From Acidimicrobiia bacterium (GTDB lineage: Bacteria; Actinomycetota; Acidimicrobiia; Acidimicrobiales; Ilumatobacteraceae): DNA of 5,412 nucleotides. Under the pieces are notes generated by a model. The model saw only the letters and a list, made by a program, of their open reading frames with translations. It made no database searches and was not told the DNA's origin. The translations under genes were made by a program, and so were the position numbers. The stretch is from NCBI GenBank assembly GCA_030425785.1, contig JAUHYJ010000295.1, positions 1-5,412 on the forward strand, read 5' to 3'. Positions within the stretch are counted from its first letter, which is position 1, and each line of letters begins with the position of its first letter. Below are positions 1 through 5,412 of this stretch, piece after piece.

Positions 1-939
1 CACGTCTTCGGTCACGACCGTCGACCACAGCGATCGGATGAGCGCCGACTGCTGGCTCGTCGCCTGAGCGATGCGCTGATTCGTCTCACCCATCACATCC
101 CGGTTGCCCGAGCTCTCGGCCTCGATCATCCCGATCGCCTGGGCCCCGGCGAACACCAGACCGCCGGCCGCCGCGCCGGCACCCGCGCCGACACCGGCCC
201 CGATCAGCGTGCCTCCGCCGGGCTCGACAGCGGTGCCGATCAGCGCGCCGCCGATCCCGCCGACCAGCGCCCCCGCAGCAACGAACGCGCCACCGGTGAC
301 GAGGGTGTTCGCCTGGACGGCCGTCTTGCCGTGTTGGTGTTCGAGCGCGACGGCGGCGGCGACCTCCTGCAGCGCGAACGTGTGGTCCTGGTCCGAGATC
401 AGTCGTTCGGTCGCGTCGGTCGCCTCCTGCCGCTTCCCCTGCTGTCGGCGGCGGAGGTCGATCATCGCGACCGACCGTGACTCGCCGGGTGCCAGCGACA
501 GGCTGTACACGATCTCGCCGAGCGCAGTGCCGGCGCTGATCCAGCGCTGCCGATGTCCCGCGAGGTAGCCGAGATGGAGGACTGGACAGGGATTGTCGAT
601 GAACACCCCGCCGAGCGGATCGAACCGTTTGCCGAGATGTGGCGCTCCGGCGCACGAGGTGTCGTAGCCGATGCCGATGCCGCGCACGTCGCGTTCGCGG
701 ACGAACGTCGAATAGCGGAACTGGTGCGCCGTCGCACCGACCAGTGCAGGCAGGAGCTCGGGCGGCGCTGACGGCCGCTCGTGGAAGCCGTCGCCCAGCG
801 GTGGCTGCGACGGCCGGCCCGGCTTGGACGCCGTGGGCCGCCCCGGTCGCGGTTGGCGGTCGGCGAGCGCCGCGGCCGTAGCGGGCGCGCCTCCGGCGAT
901 GAGGGGCACGTCAATCGGCGGGTCGTCGAGATTGCTCAT
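1..939 (-). CDS. Uncharacterised large protein with glycine-zipper hydrophobic hairpin (C-terminus outside window)
   Basis: The frame is open from an ATG at 939-937 to the window edge with no stop, giving at least 313 residues. The start is supported by GAGG (complement of 947-950) seven bases upstream. Residues 1-65 are rich in Pro, Ala and Gly and look disordered. Residues 70-165 form a compact block with Cys96, Cys118 and the motif LGEIVYSLSLAPGESR (140-155), followed by VAMIDLRRRQ. Residues 165-210 are charged and helical. Residues 215-272 are a glycine-zipper hydrophobic hairpin, two Gly/Ala stretches joined by EPGGGT, able to insert in or pack against a membrane. Residues 273-313 are polar and probably helical. 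There is no N-terminal signal peptide. The gene lies 23 nt after the SARP-like regulator on the same strand, so the two are probably co-transcribed. I cannot name the family. From memory it resembles the N-terminus of large uncharacterised actinobacterial proteins. A toxin or secreted-effector role is only a possibility suggested by the hairpin. Confidence 0.8.
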   Translation of the reverse strand, partial: MSNLDDPPIDVPLIAGGAPATAAALADRQPRPGRPTASKPGRPSQPPLGDGFHERPSAPPELLPALVGATAHQFRYSTFVRERDVRGIGIGYDTSCAGAPHLGKRFDPLGGVFIDNPCPVLHLGYLAGHRQRWISAGTALGEIVYSLSLAPGESRSVAMIDLRRRQQGKRQEATDATERLISDQDHTFALQEVAAAVALEHQHGKTAVQANTLVTGGAFVAAGALVGGIGGALIGTAVEPGGGTLIGAGVGAGAGAAAGGLVFAGAQAIGMIEAESSGNRDVMGETNQRIAQATSQQSALIRSLWSTVVTEDV

Positions 940-946
940 GCTGCAA

Positions 947-950
947 CCTC
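947..950 (-). promoter_or_regulatory. Ribosome binding site of the glycine-zipper protein gene
   Basis: The minus strand reads GAGG here, seven bases before the ATG at 939. This decides the start of the downstream gene. The site lies in the 23-nt gap after the regulator's TAA stop, consistent with translation of a second cistron on one mRNA. Confidence 0.6.
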
Positions 951-962
951 AGCGGACGCTGC

Positions 963-3524
963 TTACGAAGCGCTAACGAGGTCGTGTTCGAGCCGTTGCG
1001 CCAACCGCCCGCTCCGGGCGATGAACACGGGGGCCTCCATCGCCTCGTGCGCTCGCACTGCGTGCCGCGCCGCATCGGCGGCCGCGACCGATCGCCCGGC
1101 GAGCGACTCGAGCTTCGCCGCCGACTCGTACAGGCACCCGACGTACATGCCGCCACCGCCGTAGGCGTTGAGCACCGCGTGATGTTCGGCGATCGGCCCG
1201 ACGAGCGCGGCGAGCTCGGCCGCGTGCTCGTCCCAGCCGGTGGCCCAACAGGTCTCGGCGACGAACCACAGATTGTTGGCCGTGGACATGTCGGCGCTCG
1301 GGACGACCAGGGAGTCGCGACGTGACCTGAGCAACTCGATCGCGCCGGTGGGGTCGCCGTCGTGGACACGGGCGAGTGCGACGATCCCGACGTATGCCGT
1401 CGGGTGCAGCCCGACCAGTGGCTCGAGTTGGGCGCGACGCGAGGCGAGGCCGCCGCCCAGGAGCGCGAGCATCGTCGACTGCGCCGCAGCGGTCATCGCC
1501 ACCGCGAAGCCCTGGTCGGCGAATCGTTGCGCGATCTCACGTGATCGTGCTCGGGCTGTGTCGAGGTCGCCGCGGAGCACGTCGGCGATCGGCTCCCATG
1601 AGTGCAACCGCCAGGCGAGTCCCGGTGACTGGGCGAGGCGTGTCACGGCGAGCTCCTGAGCGTGCCGACGCAAGCGGTCGAATGCATGTCGATCGCCGCA
1701 CTCCAGGCTGGTGGCGAGCTCGGACGTCAGCGAGACCACCACGGTGTCGGTCGCCGATGGTCCGGCGCGCCGCGCCCACCGCGCGGCGTCCTCGCACGCA
1801 GCACGGCGCCACTGTCGGGTCTGGGGTGCCCAGGTCGCGCCGATCTTGCCGGTGAGCGCGAGGCCGATCGTGCGGGCATCTCCGACTCGACGGGCCAGGT
1901 CGAGGGCTTCGTCGCTCACCTGCGCCCGATCGGCGAGATCGGCCACGAGATGGAGGGAGTTGGCGGCGTCCGTCAGCAACTGCACCCGGGTCTCGCTCAC
2001 GGATCCGACCGACGACTCGAGCGCATCGTCGAGGAGCCGCCGTCGTCCGGGGTCGTCAGCGAGCGCCTGTGGCGGGAGGAGTTCGAGTGCTCGCCGAACC
2101 GCTTCGGCGAACAGCACGCCGCTAAGCGGGCGAGCGCGTTCGATCGCACTCTCGAGCTCGTGGCGTGCCTCGACGAGGTCGCCGGCACGTGTGAGTGCGG
2201 TCCCGAGTCGGATCTGGAGATCGACACACTCGGCCGCCGGTCGGCCGCAGTCGACGGCCAGGTCCAGCGCCTGGCGAAGGAAGGTGGCCGCCTCACGCCA
2301 TGCCACCGACCGGGCGGCCGCAGCCCCGGCGGCCGCCAACGAGAGCACGGCACGTCCCTCGTCTCCGACCGGCAAGGCCTGGACTGCGTGGTACGCGAGC
2401 TGTGCGACCGAGTGCTCTCCGGGGAGGCGTGCGCCGTCGCGTTCTCGCTCCAGGAGGCGGGCTGCGACATCGTGGACCGAGCAGCGCTCACTCCCGGCAC
2501 ACGTCGCCGCAAGCGTCTCTCGCACGTGGTCGTCGCGGAACGAAGGGCCGACCGGCGTCCGGTCGAGCAGCCCGAGGTCGACGGCTGCGGCAAGGCCGTC
2601 GGCGACGACCTCGGGGGTGACGTCGTCGGTGCACTCCAGCACGGCGCGCAGCAAGGAGACGTTGACGACGGGGCCGAGGACAGCGGCGACGACGATCACG
2701 CGGTGAAGCGGGGCATCCAGGTCACCGAGTGCTGCCACTCCGCGAGCCGGTCGGGCGGCGACGACACCACCCGAGGGTCGCGCCGCGTTGTCCGTCGTGT
2801 CGCACACGTCGAGCGTGAACCCTACGTCGAGCGCCCGCCGGCAGACCTCTGCTGCGTCATGTGGGCGGCCGGCGACGGCGTGGGCGGTTGCCAGCTGCCG
2901 GTACGCCTCGGCGCGCAACGGGCAGTCGATGAGGCGGGCCTCGAGGTCGGCGACCAAGGTCGGTGTGATGCGACCTTCGGCAACCGCATCCCCGAATCGC
3001 CGGTCGCGGGCTTGCTCGAACAGCTCCCCGAGGCGTGTCTGCTCGGGCAGGTAGGTGACCGAGCCGTCGAGGTCCTGGAACGGTCGTTGCCATCGCGCGA
3101 TGAGATCGTCCACGGAGTCCGTTCGCCCTTCCGACTCGAGCGCGGCGACCAGGCGATCGGCAACGACGTAGGCGTCGACCACGAGATGCTCGCTACGCAG
3201 CGAGTAGCCGACGGCATCGGTTCGAACAGCCTGGTCGACCGGCACGCCGAAGTGCTCGCGCAGGAGCTTGCGCAGCGCAGAGACGTGCACGTGGAGCGCC
3301 GTCTTCGCGGTCGCCGGTGGGCGGCCGTCCCAGACGGTGTCGAGTAGCTCGTCGATGGCAACGGTCGAGTCGACGTGATAGGCGAGGCAGGCCAGGAGGC
3401 GTCGTCGCTGCGGGCTCGTGATCGGGAGGATTGCTCCGTCCGGGTCGATCAGCGCGGTTGCGCCGAACACCGACACGCCGGGACCGGGCGTCAGGGCGGT
3501 TCGCGGCGCACCCACGGCGTCCAT
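963..3524 (-). CDS. SARP/BTAD-family transcriptional regulator with helical-repeat C-terminus, no NTPase core
   Basis: This is an 853-residue cytoplasmic DNA-binding regulator. Residues 17-111 form an OmpR/PhoB-type winged helix: VSVFG start, SPQRRRLLACLAYH, then VAIDELLDTVWDGRPP and the recognition-helix region TALHVHVSALRKLL, ending in GYSLR. Residues 115-236 are a BTAD domain (VDAYVVADRLVAALE through RAEAYRQLATAHAVAGR). Residues 268-350 resemble the winged-helix segment that normally follows the NTPase in AfsR- and LuxR-LAL-type proteins (VAAVLGPVVNVSLLRAVL, then SFRDDHVRETLAA). Residues 370-850 are Ala/Leu-rich helical repeats, probably TPR-like. No Walker A (GxxxxGK[ST]) occurs between BTAD and this segment. 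The frame stays open upstream to 3803, but that extension is Arg/Pro-rich and unlike any domain. The ATG at 3524 lies 16 codons before the winged helix. Its ribosome site is weak: GGAAAG abuts the start and GGGG lies about 12 bases upstream. The target is unknown; the gene 23 nt downstream is the natural candidate. Confidence 0.88.
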   Translation of the reverse strand: MDAVGAPRTALTPGPGVSVFGATALIDPDGAILPITSPQRRRLLACLAYHVDSTVAIDELLDTVWDGRPPATAKTALHVHVSALRKLLREHFGVPVDQAVRTDAVGYSLRSEHLVVDAYVVADRLVAALESEGRTDSVDDLIARWQRPFQDLDGSVTYLPEQTRLGELFEQARDRRFGDAVAEGRITPTLVADLEARLIDCPLRAEAYRQLATAHAVAGRPHDAAEVCRRALDVGFTLDVCDTTDNAARPSGGVVAARPARGVAALGDLDAPLHRVIVVAAVLGPVVNVSLLRAVLECTDDVTPEVVADGLAAAVDLGLLDRTPVGPSFRDDHVRETLAATCAGSERCSVHDVAARLLERERDGARLPGEHSVAQLAYHAVQALPVGDEGRAVLSLAAAGAAAARSVAWREAATFLRQALDLAVDCGRPAAECVDLQIRLGTALTRAGDLVEARHELESAIERARPLSGVLFAEAVRRALELLPPQALADDPGRRRLLDDALESSVGSVSETRVQLLTDAANSLHLVADLADRAQVSDEALDLARRVGDARTIGLALTGKIGATWAPQTRQWRRAACEDAARWARRAGPSATDTVVVSLTSELATSLECGDRHAFDRLRRHAQELAVTRLAQSPGLAWRLHSWEPIADVLRGDLDTARARSREIAQRFADQGFAVAMTAAAQSTMLALLGGGLASRRAQLEPLVGLHPTAYVGIVALARVHDGDPTGAIELLRSRRDSLVVPSADMSTANNLWFVAETCWATGWDEHAAELAALVGPIAEHHAVLNAYGGGGMYVGCLYESAAKLESLAGRSVAAADAARHAVRAHEAMEAPVFIARSGRLAQRLEHDLVSAS

Positions 3525-3585
3525 CTTTCCATGACACCCCGGGTCGCGTCGGCGAAAATTGTCTGGGTCCTGGCCGTGTCCGGGC

Positions 3586-3596
3586 TGGTCTGACCA
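3586..3596. promoter_or_regulatory. Possible operator: 11-bp palindrome TGGTCTGACCA
   Basis: There are five-base perfect arms around one central base, lying 62 bases upstream of the regulator start. The size and position would suit a dimeric repressor or activator site. A site this short also arises by chance in high-GC DNA, and SARP proteins usually bind direct rather than inverted repeats. Confidence 0.22.
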
Positions 3597-3651
3597 TGGC
3601 CGCAACAGCGCCGTGCGTGGCGCGATGCGGTTCGTCCTGCGTGACGGATCG

Positions 3652-3678
3652 GTCGCACACCGCACCGGCGGCTGCGAC
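3652..3678. repeat. Imperfect stem-loop in the divergent region
   Basis: The outer arms GTCGCA and TGCGAC enclose inner arms CCGC and GCGG, with a four-base loop (ACCG) and a small asymmetric bulge. This gives ten base pairs in 27 bases. It could be an operator or an mRNA leader hairpin of either gene. There is no T-run to suggest a terminator. Confidence 0.25.
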
Positions 3679-3764
3679 ATCGAGCTCTTCCTCGACCAGC
3701 TGGGACTGAGGCGGCGGCGGGTCGGCCGGTGGCGCCTGTCCTCCGGCATCAGTAGCCTGCTCGC

Positions 3765-3780
3765 GACCGCATCGGCGGTC
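3765..3780. promoter_or_regulatory. Possible operator or leader hairpin upstream of the aminotransferase
   Basis: There are perfect six-base arms GACCGC and GCGGTC around ATCG, ending 31 bases before the GTG start at 3812. It could be a regulator-binding site or a small 5'-leader hairpin. Chance occurrence cannot be excluded. Confidence 0.22.
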
Positions 3781-3811
3781 ATTCCCTCGCCACGAGAAAG
3801 CACCGATAACC

Positions 3812-5170
3812 GTGTCCAGCCACGACGAACTCGTCGCCAAGGCCAAGGCCATCACCGAACGCGAGATGGCCGTCTACGCGGAGCGCACCCGCAAGTCGCA
3901 AGCGGCGACCGAGCGCGCCCGCAAGGTGATGCCGGCAGGCGTCCCGTCGAGCTTCCAGGCCTACGACCCGTGGCCGGTCGTCGTGAAGCACGCCGCCGGG
4001 GCGAAGATGGTCGACGTCGACGACAACGAGTACTACGACTACGACATGGGGTTCGGCGCCCTGTTCGCCGGTCACATGAACCCGGCCGTCTCCGCCGCCG
4101 TGCGCGCCCAGCTCGACGACGGCACGTTGTACGTCACCCCGTGCGAGCTCAACGGCGAGGTCGGCGAGCTCTTGGCCGATCGCTACGGCTTCCCGATGTG
4201 GCGGCCCACGAACTCGGGCACCGAGGCGACCCACGACGCGATCCGCCTCGCCCGCGGCGTCACCGGCCGCGAGAAGATCGTCAAGGTCGAGGGCGGCTAC
4301 CACGGCCACCACGACGAGGTCATGGTGTCGAACAAGCCGCCGCTCGACCTCGCCGGGCCGGCAGATGCCCCCCACTCGGTGCCGCAGTCGGCGGGCATCA
4401 CGAAGAGCACCCTCGACGACGTCATCGTCGTGCCCTTCAACGACGCCGAAGCGCTCGACCGGGCGTTGCAGAGCGGCGACGTGGCGTGCTTCATCGTCGA
4501 GCCCGTCATGGAGAACATCGGGATCTGCCTGCCCGATGACGGCTACCTCCAAGCGGTCCGCGAGATCTGCGACAAGCACGGCACCCTCCTGATCTTCGAC
4601 GAGGTCAAGACCGGCATCACCGCCGGCTACGGCGGCGCGACGAATCAGCTCGGCGTGCGTCCCGACCTCGTCACGCTGGCGAAGTCGATCGGCGGCGGCT
4701 TCCCGGTCGGCGCGTTCGGCGGCAAGGCCGAGTACATGGACCTCATCACGACCGGCAAGGTCCTGCACCTCGGGACCTACAACGGCAACCCGCTCGTCAT
4801 GGCGGCCGTCAAGGCGACGTTGACCGAGGCCTGCACGCGCCCGATCGTCGAGGAGACGGTCGCTCGCAACCACCGGCTCGTCCAGGCGTGCCAGGCGATC
4901 ATCGACCGCGCCGGCCTGCCGGCCCACACGGTCGAGTTCGGGGCCAAGGGCTGCATCACCTGGTCGCCGAACCGGGTGCGCAACTACCGCGACTACAAGG
5001 CGACCGACTTCGACCTCGCGTTCGCCCAGTGGATCCACGGCATCAACCGCGGCGTGCTGTTGCCGCCGGGTCTCGACGAGCAGTGGCTGGTCTCGGTCAT
5101 GCACGCCGACGCCGACGCGATGTACTACGCCATCGTCTTCCAGGAGTTCGTCGACGAGCTCGTCGCCTGA
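3812..5170 (+). CDS. Class-III PLP-dependent aminotransferase, glutamate-1-semialdehyde aminomutase-like
   Basis: This is a complete 452-residue cytoplasmic fold-type I PLP enzyme. Family motifs run in order: MPAGVPSSF (40-48), NSGTEAT (134-140, phosphate contacts), GGYHGH (161-166, ring-stacking Tyr163), IVEPVMEN (228-235), IFDEVKTG (261-268, Asp263 for the pyridine nitrogen), TLAKSIGGGFPVGAFGG (288-304, Schiff-base Lys291) and GTYNGNP (321-327). These are the class-III signatures closest to HemL. However, HemL's NSPVRAF, DEVMTGFR and GTLSGNP are here PSSFQAY, DEVKTGIT and GTYNGNP, and there are about 20 extra N-terminal residues. The real substrate is therefore probably another amino acid or aldehyde, by transamination or amino-group transfer. 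The start is GTG, with gagaaag 11 bases upstream. No haem genes lie nearby. Third positions are almost all G or C, more strictly than in the left-hand genes. It is transcribed divergently from the SARP-like regulator, which could control it. Confidence 0.93.
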   Translation: MSSHDELVAKAKAITEREMAVYAERTRKSQAATERARKVMPAGVPSSFQAYDPWPVVVKHAAGAKMVDVDDNEYYDYDMGFGALFAGHMNPAVSAAVRAQLDDGTLYVTPCELNGEVGELLADRYGFPMWRPTNSGTEATHDAIRLARGVTGREKIVKVEGGYHGHHDEVMVSNKPPLDLAGPADAPHSVPQSAGITKSTLDDVIVVPFNDAEALDRALQSGDVACFIVEPVMENIGICLPDDGYLQAVREICDKHGTLLIFDEVKTGITAGYGGATNQLGVRPDLVTLAKSIGGGFPVGAFGGKAEYMDLITTGKVLHLGTYNGNPLVMAAVKATLTEACTRPIVEETVARNHRLVQACQAIIDRAGLPAHTVEFGAKGCITWSPNRVRNYRDYKATDFDLAFAQWIHGINRGVLLPPGLDEQWLVSVMHADADAMYYAIVFQEFVDELVA

Positions 5171-5203
5171 CGTCACGGGTAGTGCCTGGCACTACCCGTG
5201 ACG
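5171..5203 (+). terminator. Perfect 16-bp inverted repeat, probable terminator
   Basis: The arms CGTCACGGGTAGTGCC (5171-5186) and its exact reverse complement (5188-5203) flank a single base, T5187. The left arm starts immediately after the aminotransferase stop codon. The RNA would form a stem of about 15 pairs with a three-base loop. No T-run follows (catcggaggg), so it would be a U-less terminator or an mRNA-stabilising hairpin. Being symmetric, it could equally be a copy of a dispersed palindromic repeat. Confidence 0.6.
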
Positions 5204-5252
5204 CATCGGAGGGTCCGGCCGTGAGGACGACCGACGATCCGCCGAACGGACG

Positions 5253-5281
5253 ATGACGCCGGACGACCGAGCAGGCATGAT
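5253..5281 (+). promoter_or_regulatory. Possible promoter for a leaderless ABC-transporter transcript
   Basis: ATGACG at 5253-5258 matches four of six bases of TTGACA. CATGAT at 5276-5281 matches four of six of TATAAT. The spacer is exactly 17 bases. The -10 element ends six bases before the GTG at 5288, so transcription would begin at or next to the start codon. Both hexamers are degenerate. Confidence 0.33.
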
Positions 5282-5287
5282 GCACTC

Positions 5288-5412
5288 GTGGACGTGACGC
5301 CCCCCGACCCCGCGCCCCACTCGGCGCCCGCGCCCGTGATCGTCACGTCCGGGCTCACGATGCAGTTCGGGTCGAACCGCGCCCTCGACGCGCTCGACGT
5401 CGAGGTCCACCG
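5288..5412 (+). CDS. ABC transporter ATP-binding protein, N-terminus only
   Basis: Forty-one codons plus two bases are visible before the window ends. After a Pro/Ala-rich lead of about 16 residues comes VIVTSGLTMQFGSNRALD and then ALDVEVH. This is the first beta-strand pair of an ABC ATPase domain; Phe27 sits at the adenine-stacking (A-loop) position. Walker A should follow about 10-12 residues outside the window. The pattern is typical of ABC-2-type export ATPases (drug, lipid or polysaccharide export). The substrate cannot be told from this fragment. An in-frame stop at 5222-5224 limits the start. GTG 5288 is the first start codon after it, and GTG at 5294 or 5336 are alternatives. No good ribosome site is seen; AGG lies 12 bases upstream. 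The gene is codirectional with the aminotransferase but separated by 117 bases and a strong hairpin, so it is probably an independent unit. Confidence 0.75.
   Translation, partial: MDVTPPDPAPHSAPAPVIVTSGLTMQFGSNRALDALDVEVH

Larger units (their letters stand above)
3525..3811. promoter_or_regulatory. Divergent intergenic region between regulator and aminotransferase
   Basis: These 287 bases separate two divergently oriented genes and should hold both promoters. The only AT-rich island is gaaaatt at 3554-3560, about 30 bases upstream of the regulator start. No convincing -35/-10 pair is visible on either strand, as is common in high-GC actinobacteria. Translations on both strands are Arg/Pro-rich and lack recognisable motifs, so I call no gene here. 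Three small inverted repeats (3586-3596, 3652-3678 and 3765-3780) are listed separately as possible operators. Confidence 0.55.

Noticed and set aside
86..655. Minus-strand and plus-strand open frames overlapping the left-edge gene
   Set aside because: They are Arg-rich shadow frames. The edge-open frame from 939 has a ribosome site, domain-like segmentation and a natural composition.
1662..3347. 561-codon open frame on the plus strand opposite the regulator
   Set aside because: No recognisable motifs and low-complexity Gly/Arg/Glu composition. The minus-strand frame encodes clear winged-helix and BTAD domains.
3525..3803. 93-residue N-terminal extension of the regulator (start at 3803)
   Set aside because: It is Arg/Pro-rich with no domain character. 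SARP winged helices normally lie close to the N-terminus, and an in-frame ATG at 3524 fits this. The extension would also cover nearly the whole divergent promoter region.
3625..3811. Plus-strand frame starting MRFVLRDGSVAHRTGG, possibly a small gene before the aminotransferase
   Set aside because: It has no stop before the aminotransferase and runs through it out of frame to 4539, where it becomes Arg-rich shadow sequence. No ribosome site is convincing.
3812..5170. Assigning the symbol hemL to the aminotransferase
   Set aside because: Several HemL-specific positions differ and there is no tetrapyrrole gene context, so only a family-level name is justified.
3779..5176. 465-codon open frame on the minus strand opposite the aminotransferase
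   Set aside because: The translation is Asp/Val/Arg/Ala repeats without family motifs. It is the usual mirror frame of a GC3-rich gene, and the plus-strand frame carries all class-III transaminase signatures.
5253..5297. 14-residue open frame (MTPDDRAGMMHSWT) overlapping the ABC gene start
   Set aside because: It has no ribosome binding site and is too short to tell from chance. A leader-peptide role cannot be supported.

Overview
The window comes from a high-GC bacterium. Nearly all third codon positions are G or C, GTG starts are used, and a SARP/BTAD-type regulator is present. This points to Actinomycetota; an Acidimicrobiia-like lineage is a guess from the overall feel of the proteins, not something the sequence proves. 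There are four protein genes, two complete and two cut by the window edges. No rRNA, tRNA, CRISPR array, transposase or integrase was seen.

Left part (1-3524, minus strand): a two-gene unit read from right to left. The first gene (3524 to 963) encodes an 853-residue regulator with an OmpR-like winged helix, a BTAD domain and a long helical-repeat C-terminus. It lacks the NTPase core that usually sits between BTAD and the repeats in AfsR-like proteins. After a 23-nt gap, the second gene (from 939 leftwards, leaving the window) encodes at least 313 residues of an unrecognised protein. That protein has a Pro-rich N-terminus, a conserved-looking beta-rich block, a charged helical block and a glycine-zipper hydrophobic hairpin. 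It has no stop codon within the window. The regulator may control this downstream gene.

Middle (3525-3811): a divergent intergenic region of 287 nt. It holds several small inverted repeats that could be operators and presumably both promoters. No credible gene was found in it.

Right part (3812-5412, plus strand): a complete class-III, PLP-dependent aminotransferase of the glutamate-1-semialdehyde aminomutase-like group. Its motifs are intact, but several positions differ from true HemL. A perfect 16-bp inverted repeat follows one base after its stop codon and is a likely terminator or dispersed palindrome. The first 41 codons of an ABC transporter ATP-binding protein follow, possibly on a leaderless transcript. 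The codon use of the aminotransferase is noticeably stricter than that of the left-hand pair, which fits a housekeeping gene next to an accessory regulator-plus-effector unit.

The most interesting items are the NTPase-less SARP-like regulator and the large unknown protein it is coupled to.
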